Assembly (NCBI RefSeq): GCF_036227125.1
Contig: NZ_CP109435.1
Location: 4,154,001-4,218,000, forward strand
Length of the DNA stretch: 64,000 nt
DNA from: Streptomyces sp. NBC_01485
GTDB lineage: Bacteria; Actinomycetota; Actinomycetes; Streptomycetales; Streptomycetaceae
Direction: 5' to 3'
In this document: piece by piece, positions 6,475 through 14,869 of the stretch
How the letters are laid out: every line of letters begins with the position of its first letter
Position numbering within the stretch: position 1 is the first letter of the stretch
The notes under the pieces: model-generated
What the model was told of the DNA's origin: nothing
What the model saw: the letters and a program-made list of their open reading frames with translations, nothing else
Databases searched by the model: none
Position numbers and translations under genes: made by a program

Positions 6475-7575
6475 CTAGTTCGCGATGCCGCCGTAGCCCT
6501 CGATCTCGCGGGGGTTGCGGGAGGCGGGGCCGATGTAGCGGGCCGACGGGCGGACCAGGCGGCCGGTGCGCTTCTGTTCCAGGATGTGCGCCGACCAGCC
6601 GGCCGTGCGGGCGCAGGTGAACATCGACGTGAACATGTGCGCCGGGACTTCGGCGAAGTCCAGGATGATGGCCGCCCAGAACTCGACGTTCGTCGCCAGG
6701 ACCCGGTCGGGGCGGCGGGCGTGGAGTTCCGCGAGGGCCGCTTTCTCCAGGGCTTCGGCGATCTCGAAGCGGGGCGCGCCCAGCTCGCGGGCGGTACGGC
6801 GCAGCACGCGCGCGCGTGGGTCCTCGGCGCGGTAGACGCGGTGGCCGAAGCCCATCAGTCGCTCGCCCTTGTCGAGGGCCTGCTTGACGTAGGCGTCGGC
6901 GTCGCCGGTCCGCTCGATCTCCTCGATCATGCCGAGGACGCGGGAGGGCGCGCCGCCGTGCAGCGGGCCCGACATGGCCCCTACGGCGCCGGAGAGGGCC
7001 GCTGCGACGTCCGCGCCCGTGGAGGCGATGACGCGCGCCGTGAAGGTGGACGCGTTCATGCCGTGCTCGGCCGCCGACGTCCAGTAGGCGTCGACCGCCG
7101 CCACGTGCTTGGGGTCCGGCTCGCCGCGCCAGCGGATCATGAACCGCTCGACGACGGACTGGGCCTTGTCGATCTCCCGCTGCGGGACCATCGGCCGGCC
7201 CTGACCGCGCGCGGACTGGGCGACGTAGGAGAGGGCCATGACGGCGGCGCGGGCGAGGTCCGCGCGGGCCTGCTCGGCGTCGATGTCGAGGAGGGGCTTG
7301 AGGCCCCAGACGGGCGCGAGCATGGCGAGCGCGGACTGCACGTCGACGCGGATGTCGCCGGAGTGGACGGGGATGGGGAACGGTTCGGCGGGCGGCAGGC
7401 CGGGGTTGAACGCGCCGTCGACGAGCAGGCCCCAGACGTTGCCGAAGGAGACATGGCCGACCAGGTCCTCGATGTCGACGCCCCGGTACCGCAGGGCGCC
7501 GCCCTCCTTGTCCGGTTCGGCGATCTCCGTCTCGAACGCGACGACTCCTTCGAGTCCGGGTACGAAGTCGGACAT
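6475..7575 (-). CDS. citA: Citrate synthase (second, short isoform)
   Basis: A 366-residue type I-like citrate synthase fold that condenses oxaloacetate with acetyl-CoA. Conserved His motifs are present: EHGMNASTF (about residues 172-180), GPLHGGAP (about 206-213) and GFGHRVYR (about 247-254). The residue usually Asp in the NVDF motif is Glu298 in NVEFWAAI; a shift from Asp to Glu at the base that deprotonates acetyl-CoA is noteworthy. Length is short compared with the main citrate synthase (about 430). Divergent from pdxH, with the S. coelicolor-like order retained. The symbol follows the S. coelicolor name for the second citrate synthase and is not certain. Confidence 0.85.
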   Translation of the reverse strand: MSDFVPGLEGVVAFETEIAEPDKEGGALRYRGVDIEDLVGHVSFGNVWGLLVDGAFNPGLPPAEPFPIPVHSGDIRVDVQSALAMLAPVWGLKPLLDIDAEQARADLARAAVMALSYVAQSARGQGRPMVPQREIDKAQSVVERFMIRWRGEPDPKHVAAVDAYWTSAAEHGMNASTFTARVIASTGADVAAALSGAVGAMSGPLHGGAPSRVLGMIEEIERTGDADAYVKQALDKGERLMGFGHRVYRAEDPRARVLRRTARELGAPRFEIAEALEKAALAELHARRPDRVLATNVEFWAAIILDFAEVPAHMFTSMFTCARTAGWSAHILEQKRTGRLVRPSARYIGPASRNPREIEGYGGIAN

Positions 7576-7952
7576 CAGGCGGCTCCTCGTGATGTGTGCG
7601 ACATGTGCGACAGGATTTGTATGAGGGGTTGGTGTGACGGGGTGGGTGTGTATGGCGTGATGCGTGTGACGGGATCTGTGTGACGGGATCTGTGCGGCTA
7701 CAGGTGTGAGACGGGCCGGGCGCCTGTGGTTCCGCGGTCCTGGGGAGACTCACGGTCCTCGGCGGTCACCCCAGTGATGCCCCGTGCGGCGCGGGGTCAC
7801 CCAACCGGGACGACATCTGCACCATATCCCCGGGTGTCACCCTTGGGGAGGGGTCGCGGCACTCAGTGCCACCTGCACCGCGGGGATGCGTGCGGATGAC
7901 TGCGGGTGAGTGCGGCCGGGTACGGATGCGTTCCGTACGGCAGGATGACCTC
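7576..7952. other. Divergent intergenic region citA / pdxH, 377 bp
   Basis: No gene seen. It holds a duplicated 14 bp unit at 7663-7676 and 7677-7690 (TGTGACGGGATC core), several further GTGTGACGG and TGTGCGAC motifs upstream of citA, and imperfect GGGGTCACCC-type inverted repeats at 7755-7850 that could be regulatory or terminating. Confidence 0.45.
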
Positions 7953-8633
7953 GTGACCGACGCAGACGCCGTCTCTCCCGGCCCCGTCCCCGACCCCGCC
8001 GCCATGCGCAAGCAGTACCGGGCCGAGGGGTTCGCGGAAGCCGAGCTGGCCGCCACGCCCGTGGAGCAGTTCGCCCGCTGGTTCAAGGACGCGGCCGTCG
8101 AGGCCCAGCTCTTCGAGCCGAACGCCATGGTCGTCGCCACCGCGGACGCCGAGGGCCGGCCTAGCTCCCGTACGGTGCTGCTGAAGCGGTTCGACGAGCA
8201 GGGCTTCGTCTTCTTCACGAACTACGGCTCTCGCAAGGCCCGCGATCTCGCCGAGAACCCGTACGTCTCGCTGCTGTTCCCCTGGCATCCGATGGCCCGG
8301 CAGGTCATCGTGCGGGGCGTGGCCCGGCGCACCGGGCGGGACGAGACCGCCGCGTACTTCCGGACCCGGCCGCACGGCTCCCAGCTCGGCGCGTGGGCCA
8401 GCGCCCAGTCCTCGGTGATCGCCACCCGGGCCGACCTCGACGCCTCGTACGCCGAGCTGGCGGCCCGCTATCCGGAGGGCGAGCAGGTGCCGGTGCCGCC
8501 GCACTGGGGCGGTTTCCGGGTGGCACCCGAGTCGGTGGAGTTCTGGCAGGGCCGCCTGAACCGGCTCCACGACCGGCTGCGGTACGTGGCGGAGGCGGAC
8601 GGAAGCTGGCGGGTGGAACGGCTGAGTCCGTGA
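7953..8633 (+). CDS. pdxH: Pyridoxamine 5'-phosphate oxidase
   Basis: A 226-residue FMN-dependent enzyme of the last step of pyridoxal phosphate synthesis. Family motifs run in order: MRKQYRAEGF near the start, FARWF, RPSSRTVLLKRFDEQGFVFFTNYGSRKA (FMN-binding strands), LFPWHPMARQVIVRG, and the C-terminal PXXWGGF and RLNRLHDRL(R)Y(V) signature at residues 185-215. The GTG at 7953 fits the usual length; in-frame ATGs at 7896 and 7926 would give short extensions. Divergent from citA and convergent with the TetR gene. Confidence 0.92.
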   Translation: MTDADAVSPGPVPDPAAMRKQYRAEGFAEAELAATPVEQFARWFKDAAVEAQLFEPNAMVVATADAEGRPSSRTVLLKRFDEQGFVFFTNYGSRKARDLAENPYVSLLFPWHPMARQVIVRGVARRTGRDETAAYFRTRPHGSQLGAWASAQSSVIATRADLDASYAELAARYPEGEQVPVPPHWGGFRVAPESVEFWQGRLNRLHDRLRYVAEADGSWRVERLSP

Positions 8634-8675
8634 GGGGGCAGGGGCAGGGGCAGGCACTGACAACGTCCTCGGTCC

Positions 8676-9398
8676 TCAGCTCAGTGCCTCCTCCAGCAGT
8701 ACGGTCCACTGCGCCACCACCCGCTCGCGGCGCGCCGCGTCGTCGGTGAGGAGGTTGGCGAGGCCCAGGCCGCGGGCCATGTCCAGCAGGCCCTGGACGG
8801 TTTCACGGACGCCGGGGCCGGACTCGTCGGCGCCCAGCAGCTCCACGGCCGTGCGGTGGGCGTCGCGGCCCACGCGGGCCTCCAGCTCGGTCACGCGCGG
8901 ACGCAGTTGCTCCTCGTTGGAGGCGGCCACCCACAGGTGCAGGGCGGCGCGGAAGAGGGGGCCGGTGTAGAGGCCGACGAGGGCGGTGACGACCGCGCGG
9001 CGGTCACCGGTCGCGCCCTGCGGGAACAGGGCTCGCAACGCGCCGGAGCGTTCCTCGGCGACGTACTCGACGGCCGCGGTGAACAGGTCCTCGCGGGTGG
9101 GGAAGTGGTGCTGGGCGGCGCCCCGGGAGACACCCGCGCGTTCGGCAACGACGGAGACCGTGGAGCCCGCCCAGCCGTGTTCGGCGAGGCAGGCGACGGC
9201 GGCCTCCAGCAGCCGCTGCCGGGTGGCCCGACTGCGGTCCTGCTTGGGGGCCCGGTCGCCGGAGACGCCCCGGTCACGGTCGCCGGGGGCGCGGCCGTCC
9301 GGGGTGTGTCCGTCCGGGGTGTGTCCGTCCGGGGCGTGTCCGGGCGGGGCGTGTCCGGGCGGGGCGTGTCCGGGCGGGGCGTGTCCGGGCGGGGTCAC
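8676..9398 (-). CDS. TetR-family repressor with pentapeptide-repeat N-terminal tail
   Basis: A 240-residue TetR regulator at the 3' end of the catabolic operon. The helix-turn-helix (RLLEAAVACLAEHGW, then VSVVAERAGVSRGAAQHHF) is at about residues 55-100. The ligand-binding helical domain follows. The first 35 residues are six pentapeptides (PPGHA x4, PDGHT x2), unusual for TetR proteins and encoded by the 15 bp repeat at 9301-9390. The GTG start at 9398 overlaps the hydratase stop as GTGA, so translation is probably coupled; an ATG at 9407 is an alternative. Likely role: local repressor of the operon through the palindrome at 17403-17414, sensing an acyl-CoA intermediate (AtuR/LiuR-like). Confidence 0.85.
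   Translation of the reverse strand: MTPPGHAPPGHAPPGHAPPGHAPDGHTPDGHTPDGRAPGDRDRGVSGDRAPKQDRSRATRQRLLEAAVACLAEHGWAGSTVSVVAERAGVSRGAAQHHFPTREDLFTAAVEYVAEERSGALRALFPQGATGDRRAVVTALVGLYTGPLFRAALHLWVAASNEEQLRPRVTELEARVGRDAHRTAVELLGADESGPGVRETVQGLLDMARGLGLANLLTDDAARRERVVAQWTVLLEEALS
9301..9390. repeat. 15 bp tandem repeat, six copies, inside the TetR gene
   Basis: Units start every 15 bp from 9301. Two copies are GGGGTGTGTCCGTCC and four are GGGGCGTGTCCGGGC. The copies are perfect within each class, indicating recent expansion. They encode PDGHT and PPGHA pentapeptides directly after the start codon. Confidence 0.97.
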
Positions 9399-10129
9399 AA
9401 CACCCATGAGGGATCCCGTCGTTCGAGGAAGGCCGTCATTCCCTCGCGGGCGTCGGGGTTGGCGAACAACGAGGCCGAGAGGCCGGTCATCGCGCCGACG
9501 TCCTCGACGAAGGCCTCCAGGACCTTGGCCGTGAGCAGCTCCTTCGTCCTGGCCAGGGCCCTGGGCGAGGCCCGCCGCAGGCCGTCGAGGACGGGGGCGA
9601 GGGCCTCGTCCAGGTCGGTGTCGCCGGCCGAATGGCTGACGAGGCCGATGCGGGCGGCTTCGGCGGCGCCGAAGGTCTCTCCGGTGAGGCAGTAGCGGGT
9701 GAGGGCGCGCGGGTCGACGCGGGGCAGCAGCGGCAGCGAGATGACGGCGGGCGCGACCCCGATGCGCACCTCCGTGAACGCGAAGGTCGACGCCTCGGAC
9801 GCGACCGCGATGTCGCAGGCGCCGAGCACCCCCAGGCCGCCCGCCCGCACATGCCCGGCGACCCGGGCCACCACGGGTTTGCGCAGCTTCAGGATCCGCT
9901 GGAGCAGCCCGGTCACCGCCTTGGGGGCCGGCGGGTCCTTCAGGTCGGCGCCCGCGCTGAAGGTGTTGCCGGTGTGGGTGAGGACGACGGCGCGTACGTC
10001 GTGGTCCTTGTCGCACTGTTTGAGCGCGTCGGTCAGCTCGGCGACGAGGGCGTGCGAGAGGGCGTTGCGGGTGGCGGGCGAGTCGAGGCTGAGGGTCTCG
10101 ACGCCCCGGACGCGGGTGCGGCCGATCAT
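9395..10129 (-). CDS. Enoyl-CoA hydratase/isomerase family protein (AtuE/LiuC-like)
   Basis: A 244-residue crotonase-fold protein. It has the oxyanion-hole regions GNTFSAGADLKD (about residues 53-64) and AGHVRAGGLGVLGACDIAVAS (about 93-113). At the two catalytic Glu positions of mitochondrial-type hydratases, the second falls in EVRIGVAPA and the first is not obviously conserved, so isomerase or other crotonase chemistry is possible. A GGAGGA ribosome site precedes the ATG. In the operon it follows acyl-CoA dehydrogenase by 48 bp and overlaps the TetR gene. In the Atu pathway this step hydrates isohexenyl-glutaconyl-CoA, in leucine degradation methylglutaconyl-CoA. Confidence 0.85.
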   Translation of the reverse strand: MIGRTRVRGVETLSLDSPATRNALSHALVAELTDALKQCDKDHDVRAVVLTHTGNTFSAGADLKDPPAPKAVTGLLQRILKLRKPVVARVAGHVRAGGLGVLGACDIAVASEASTFAFTEVRIGVAPAVISLPLLPRVDPRALTRYCLTGETFGAAEAARIGLVSHSAGDTDLDEALAPVLDGLRRASPRALARTKELLTAKVLEAFVEDVGAMTGLSASLFANPDAREGMTAFLERRDPSWVL

Positions 10130-10177
10130 GGTTCCTCCAAGGCGGTTTCGTCCAAGGCGGTTTCGTCCGAGGGCGGT

Positions 10178-11320
10178 TCAGTACGACTTGGGCAGGCCCA
10201 GGGTCTGGTGGGAGACGTAGTTGAGGATCATCTCCCGGCTGACCGGGGCGATACGGGCCACCCGCGAGGCGGTGATCAGCCTGGCTATCCCGAACTCGCT
10301 CGTGAGGCCGTTGCCCCCGAGGGTCTGCACCGCCTGGTCGACCGCCCGCACGCAGGCCTCCCCCGCCGCGTACTTCGCCATGTTGGCGGCCTCGCCCGCG
10401 CCCATGTCGTCCCCCGCGTCATACAGGTGGGCCGCCTTCTGCATCATCAGGCGGGCCAGTTCGAGTTCGATGTGCGCCTGGGCCAGGGGGTGCGCGATGG
10501 CCTGGTGGGCGCCGATCGGGGTGTTCCAGACGGTTCGCTCGCGCGCGTACGCGACCGCCTTCCCGAGGGCGTGCCGGCCCATGCCGATCGCGAACGCGGC
10601 CGTCATGATCCGCTCGGGGTTCAGGCCGGCGAAGAGCTGGAGCAGACCGGCGTCCTCGTCGCCGACGAGCGCCTCCGCCGGGAGCCTCACGTCGTCCAGG
10701 ATCAGCTCGAACTGCTTCTCCGCGCCGTGCAGTTCCATGTCGATCTCGCGGTGGGTGAAGCCGGGCGCGTCACGCGGGACGATGAAGAGGGCGGGCTTGA
10801 GACGGCCGGTGCGGCCCTCTTTGCCGGACACCGTCTCCGTGCGGCCGACGATCAAGGTGGCGTCCGCGATGTCCACGCCGGAGACGAAGACCTTGCGGCC
10901 GGTGAGGAGCCAGTCGCCGCCGTCCTTGCGTGCCGTCGTGGTGATGCGGTGACTGTTGGAACCGGCGTCGGGCTCGGTGATGCCGAAGGCCATGAGGCGG
11001 GTGCCGTCGGCCAGGGCGGGGAGCCACTCCTGCTTCTGGGCTTCCGTGCCGAAGCGGGCGATCACCGTCCCGCAGATCGCCGGGGAGACGATCATCATGA
11101 GGAGGGGGTTGCCTGCGGCGCCCATCTCTTCGAGGACCAGGGAGAGTTCGGTGATGCCGCCTCCGCCTCCGCCGTATGCCTCCGGCAGGTTGACGCCGAT
11201 GTAGCCGAGCTTGGCGGCTTCTTGCCAGAGGGTCTTGGAGTCGTGCGGGTGGGTCTTGGCGAAGGAGGAGACCGCGTCTCGGAGTGCCTTGTGCTCGTCG
11301 GGTTCGATGAGGGGGGTCAT
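10178..11320 (-). CDS. Acyl-CoA dehydrogenase (AtuD/LiuB-like)
   Basis: A 380-residue FAD flavoenzyme forming the 2,3-double bond of an acyl-CoA. The ACAD N-terminal helical domain (residues 1-115), the middle beta-domain with AFGITEPDAGSNSHRI (about 129-144) and the C-terminal helical domain with RERTVWNTPIGAHQAI and the VQTLGGNGLTSEFGIARL signature are all present. The ATG at 11320 has AAGGAG in front of it. Part of the leftward operon, between the biotin carboxylase (79 bp gap) and the hydratase. Substrate is inferred only from context: citronellyl-CoA-like or other methyl-branched acyl-CoA. Confidence 0.9.
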   Translation of the reverse strand: MTPLIEPDEHKALRDAVSSFAKTHPHDSKTLWQEAAKLGYIGVNLPEAYGGGGGGITELSLVLEEMGAAGNPLLMMIVSPAICGTVIARFGTEAQKQEWLPALADGTRLMAFGITEPDAGSNSHRITTTARKDGGDWLLTGRKVFVSGVDIADATLIVGRTETVSGKEGRTGRLKPALFIVPRDAPGFTHREIDMELHGAEKQFELILDDVRLPAEALVGDEDAGLLQLFAGLNPERIMTAAFAIGMGRHALGKAVAYARERTVWNTPIGAHQAIAHPLAQAHIELELARLMMQKAAHLYDAGDDMGAGEAANMAKYAAGEACVRAVDQAVQTLGGNGLTSEFGIARLITASRVARIAPVSREMILNYVSHQTLGLPKSY

Positions 11321-11399
11321 GAGACTCCTTCGGCTGCGGGTTGTGGGTGGTTGCTCGCGCTCACGCGGCGGAGCCGCATATCGATGCAGTCCCGTGCCT

Positions 11400-13247
11400 C
11401 TAGGTTGCTTGCACTACCGCCAGCAACATGCCCACCGTTACTTGTTGTCCAGGTGTCACCGCCACCTCCGTCACCCTCCCGGTGACCGGCGCGGAAATGC
11501 GGTGTTGCATCTTCATCGCTTCGAGCCACATCAGCGGTTCTCCCGCTTCGACACTCGATCCGGTGATGAGACCGGGTGCGAGCTTGACGACCGTGCCGGG
11601 CATCGGGGCCAGGAGGGAGCCGGGGGCGTGCTGCGTCTGAGGGGTGGGGAAGCGGGGCAGGGCGGTGAGGGCGGTGGTGTTGACGTGGACCTGGTCGCCG
11701 TAGCGGGCGATCTCGAAGCGGTGCCGTACGCCGTCCACTTCGAGCACCACCAGGTCCGCATCGGCGTGCACGACGTGCACACCGTCCGCTGTCAGGCCGG
11801 TGCGCGTGTGGCGGTAGTGGACCTCCTGCGCCTCTCCCCCCACCCCGTACCGCTTCGTCTGCGGCTGGGACGGCAGGTTGCGCCAGCCGCCGAAGCGGGA
11901 GGCGGTGGATGCCTGTGCCAGCGCGGCGGCCAGAGGGGCGTGCGGATCGCGGGGAGGGGTCGTCAGTTCGGGCAGGTGGCGGTCGTAGAAGGCCGTGTTC
12001 ATGCGGGCCGACGTGAACTCCTCGTGCCGCAGGGAGCGGACCAGGAGGTCGCGGTTGGTGGTCGGGCCGTGGACGGTGGCCCGCTCCAGTGCTCCCGCCA
12101 GCTTGCGCAGCGCCTCCGCGCGCGTGGGGGCGTGTGCGACGACCTTCGCGAGCATCGGGTCGTAGTGGACGCCGATCTCGTCGCCGCCCTCGTACCCGGT
12201 GTCCATGCGGACGCCCGCCGGGACGGTCAGGCGGTGCAGGGTGCCGGTCTGCGGGGTCCAGTCGTTCGCCGGGTCCTCGGCGTAGAGGCGGGCCTCGATG
12301 GCGTGGCCGCGCGCGTGGGGCGGTGAAGGGGACAGCCGGGCGCCCTCCGCGACGCGGATCTGCTCCGCCACCAGGTCGAGGCCGAAGACCGCCTCCGTGA
12401 CGGGGTCTTCGACCTGGAGGCGGGTGTTCATCTCCAGGAAGTGCGCCCGGCCGTCGGCGACGAGGAACTCGACCGTGCCCGCGCCGACGTAGTCGACAGC
12501 ACGGGCTGCGTGTACGGCCAGCCCCTTCAACTCCTCCTCCAGCGACCCGGAGAGCCCGGGCGCCGGGGCCTCCTCGATCACCTTCTGGTGCCGCCTCTGG
12601 AGGGAGCAGTCGCGGGTGCCCAGCGCCCATACCGTGCCGTGTGTGTCGGCGAGGATCTGCACCTCCACGTGGCGGCCGGCGTCGACGTACGGCTCGACGA
12701 ACACCTCGCCGTCGCCGAAGGCGCTCGTGGCCTCGGCGCGGGCGCTCTCCAGGGCGGCGTCCAGCTCCTCCAGGCGGCGTACGACGCGCATGCCGCGGCC
12801 TCCGCCGCCCGCCGCCGCCTTCACCAGCACCGGAAGGTCGGATTCCGTCACGTCCCGCGCGGACAGGGGAGTGAGGCCCATCAGCTCCTTGGCGCGCGTC
12901 TTGGACGCCATCGCCTCGATCGCGTCGGGCGGCGGGCCGATCCAGACCAGGCCCGCGTCCAGGACGGCGCGCGCGAAGTCGGCGTTCTCGGAGAGGAAGC
13001 CGTAGCCGGGGTGGACGGCGTCCGCGCGCGCGGCGACGGCCGCCTTCACGATGAGGTCGGCGCGCAGGTAGGTGTCCGCGGGGGCCGCGCCCGGCAGGCG
13101 TACCGCCGTGTCGGCCACGCGCGCGTGGAGGGCGTTCTCGTCGGCGTCCGAGTGCACGGCGACCGTCCGGATTCCCAACTCACCGCAGGTGCGGAAGACG
13201 CGGCAGGCGATCTCGCCGCGGTTCGCCACCAGAACTGACGTAATCAT
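11400..13247 (-). CDS. Acyl-CoA carboxylase biotin carboxylase/BCCP subunit (AtuF/LiuD-like)
   Basis: A 615-residue fusion of biotin carboxylase and biotin carrier domains. It starts with MITSVLVANRGEIACRVFRT, has the ATP-grasp loop AAAGGGGRGMRVVRR (about residues 150-164), the EMNTRLQVEDPVTEAVFGLDL signature region (about 275-295), and a C-terminal biotinyl domain with EAMKMQH (about 580), whose Lys carries biotin. This is the alpha subunit of a methylcrotonyl-, geranyl-, propionyl- or acetyl-type carboxylase. The ATG at 13247 lies 5 bases after the stop of the carboxyltransferase gene, indicating coupled expression. Which acyl-CoA is used cannot be read from sequence alone. Confidence 0.93.
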   Translation of the reverse strand: MITSVLVANRGEIACRVFRTCGELGIRTVAVHSDADENALHARVADTAVRLPGAAPADTYLRADLIVKAAVAARADAVHPGYGFLSENADFARAVLDAGLVWIGPPPDAIEAMASKTRAKELMGLTPLSARDVTESDLPVLVKAAAGGGGRGMRVVRRLEELDAALESARAEATSAFGDGEVFVEPYVDAGRHVEVQILADTHGTVWALGTRDCSLQRRHQKVIEEAPAPGLSGSLEEELKGLAVHAARAVDYVGAGTVEFLVADGRAHFLEMNTRLQVEDPVTEAVFGLDLVAEQIRVAEGARLSPSPPHARGHAIEARLYAEDPANDWTPQTGTLHRLTVPAGVRMDTGYEGGDEIGVHYDPMLAKVVAHAPTRAEALRKLAGALERATVHGPTTNRDLLVRSLRHEEFTSARMNTAFYDRHLPELTTPPRDPHAPLAAALAQASTASRFGGWRNLPSQPQTKRYGVGGEAQEVHYRHTRTGLTADGVHVVHADADLVVLEVDGVRHRFEIARYGDQVHVNTTALTALPRFPTPQTQHAPGSLLAPMPGTVVKLAPGLITGSSVEAGEPLMWLEAMKMQHRISAPVTGRVTEVAVTPGQQVTVGMLLAVVQAT

Positions 13248-13252
13248 GACCC

Positions 13253-14869
13253 TCACATCCGGAAGACGCCGAAGCCGCCGCGCGCACCCTCGTACGGCGC
13301 CGTGTGGATGGCCGACAGGCACAGCCCGAGGACCGTTCGGGTGTCGCGCGGGTCGATGACGCCGTCGTCGTAGAGCCGTCCCGACAGGAACATCGGCAGC
13401 GACTCCGACTCGATCTGCTGCTCGACCATGGCGCGCAGCGCGGCGTCGGCGTCCTCGTCGTAGGGCAGGCCCTTCGCCGTGGCCGACTGCCGGGCGACGA
13501 TCGAGAGGACGCCCGCGAGCTGCTGCGGGCCCATGACGGCCGACTTGGCGCTCGGCCAGGCGAAGAGGAAGCGGGGGTCGTAGGCGCGCCCGCACATGCC
13601 GTAGTGGCCCGCGCCGTACGACGCGCCCATGAGGACGGACAGGTGGGGGACCTTCGAGTTGGCGACCGCGTTGATCATCATCGCGCCGTGCTTGATGATG
13701 CCGCCCTGCTCGTACTCCCGGCCGACCATGTAGCCGGTGGTGTTGTGCAGGAAGAGCAGCGGGATGTCGCGCTGGTTGGCGAGCTGGACGAACTGGGCGG
13801 CCTTCTGGGACTCGGCGCTGAACAGCACGCCCTGGGCGTTGGCCAGTACGCCTACGGGATAGCCGTGCAGGGTCGCCCAGCCGGTGACGAGGCTCGTCCC
13901 GTACAGGGGCTTGAACTCGTCGAAGTCGGAGGCGTCGACGATCCGGGCGATCACCTCGCGCGGGTCGAAGGGGGTGCGCAGATCGCCCGGGACGATGCCC
14001 AGGAGCTCGTCCTCGTCATACTTGGGAGGGATGGCCGGGCCGGGATCCTCGTACGCCTTGCGGTGGTTGAGGCGGGCCACCACGCGGCGGGTCTGCCGCA
14101 GCGCGTCCCGCTCGTCGACGGCGAAGTGGTCGGCGAGACCCGACACGCGCGCGTGCATCTCCGCGCCGCCCAGGGACTCGTCGTCGCTCTCCTCCCCGGT
14201 GGCCATCTTCACCAGCGGCGGCCCGCCGAGGAACACCTTCGCCCGCTCCTTGACCATGATCACGTGGTCGGACATGCCGGGGATGTACGCGCCCCCGGCG
14301 GTCGAGTTCCCGAAGACGACGGCCACGGTCGGGATCCCGGCGGCGGACAGGCGCGTCAGGTCGCGGAAGACGGCCCCGCCCGGGATGAAGATCTCCTTCT
14401 GGGACGGCAGGTCGGCCCCGCCGGACTCCACCAGGCTGATGCAGGGCAGCCGGTTGGCGAGGGCGATGTCGTTGGCGCGCAGGGCCTTCTTCAGGGACCA
14501 GGGGTTGCTGGCGCCCCCGCGCACGGTCGGATCGTTGGCCGTGATCAGACACTCCACGCCCTCGACCACCCCGATCCCGGTGACGAGCGAGGCGCCGACC
14601 GTGTACTCGCTCCCCCAGGCGGCCAGCGGCGACAGCTCCAGGAAGGGCGTGTCGGGGTCGAGGAGCAGCTCGATGCGCTCGCGCGCGAGGAGCTTGCCGC
14701 GCGCGCGGTGCCGGGCGACGTACTTCTCGCCGCCGCCCGCCAGCGCCTTCGCGTGCTCGGCGTCGAGGTCGGCGATCTTGGCGAGCATCGCCTCCCGGTG
14801 CGCACGGTAGGCGCGGTGGTCGGGGTGGTCGGGGGCGGTCGTGTCCAGCGCCGACGGCAGGACGGTCAC
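13253..14869 (-). CDS. Acyl-CoA carboxylase carboxyltransferase subunit (AtuC/LiuB-type)
   Basis: A 538-residue crotonase-superfamily carboxyltransferase beta subunit, partner of the biotin carboxylase encoded just downstream. Visible features are the RGKLLARERIELLLDPDTPF entry, NDPTVRGGASNPWSLKK (as in methylcrotonyl/geranyl-CoA subunits), GGAYIPGMSDHVIMV (first oxyanion hole, about residues 205-220), and the second G-A oxyanion site in ASYGAGHYGMCGRAYDPRF (about 420-438). The GTG at 14869 overlaps the stop of the AtuA-like gene as GTGA. The length and NDPT motif favour the methylcrotonyl/geranyl group over propionyl-CoA carboxylase. Confidence 0.9.
   Translation of the reverse strand: MTVLPSALDTTAPDHPDHRAYRAHREAMLAKIADLDAEHAKALAGGGEKYVARHRARGKLLARERIELLLDPDTPFLELSPLAAWGSEYTVGASLVTGIGVVEGVECLITANDPTVRGGASNPWSLKKALRANDIALANRLPCISLVESGGADLPSQKEIFIPGGAVFRDLTRLSAAGIPTVAVVFGNSTAGGAYIPGMSDHVIMVKERAKVFLGGPPLVKMATGEESDDESLGGAEMHARVSGLADHFAVDERDALRQTRRVVARLNHRKAYEDPGPAIPPKYDEDELLGIVPGDLRTPFDPREVIARIVDASDFDEFKPLYGTSLVTGWATLHGYPVGVLANAQGVLFSAESQKAAQFVQLANQRDIPLLFLHNTTGYMVGREYEQGGIIKHGAMMINAVANSKVPHLSVLMGASYGAGHYGMCGRAYDPRFLFAWPSAKSAVMGPQQLAGVLSIVARQSATAKGLPYDEDADAALRAMVEQQIESESLPMFLSGRLYDDGVIDPRDTRTVLGLCLSAIHTAPYEGARGGFGVFRM

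Noticed and set aside
9301..9390. CRISPR-like array
   Set aside because: Repeats are adjacent 15 bp units without spacers and lie inside the TetR coding sequence; no cas genes occur in the window.
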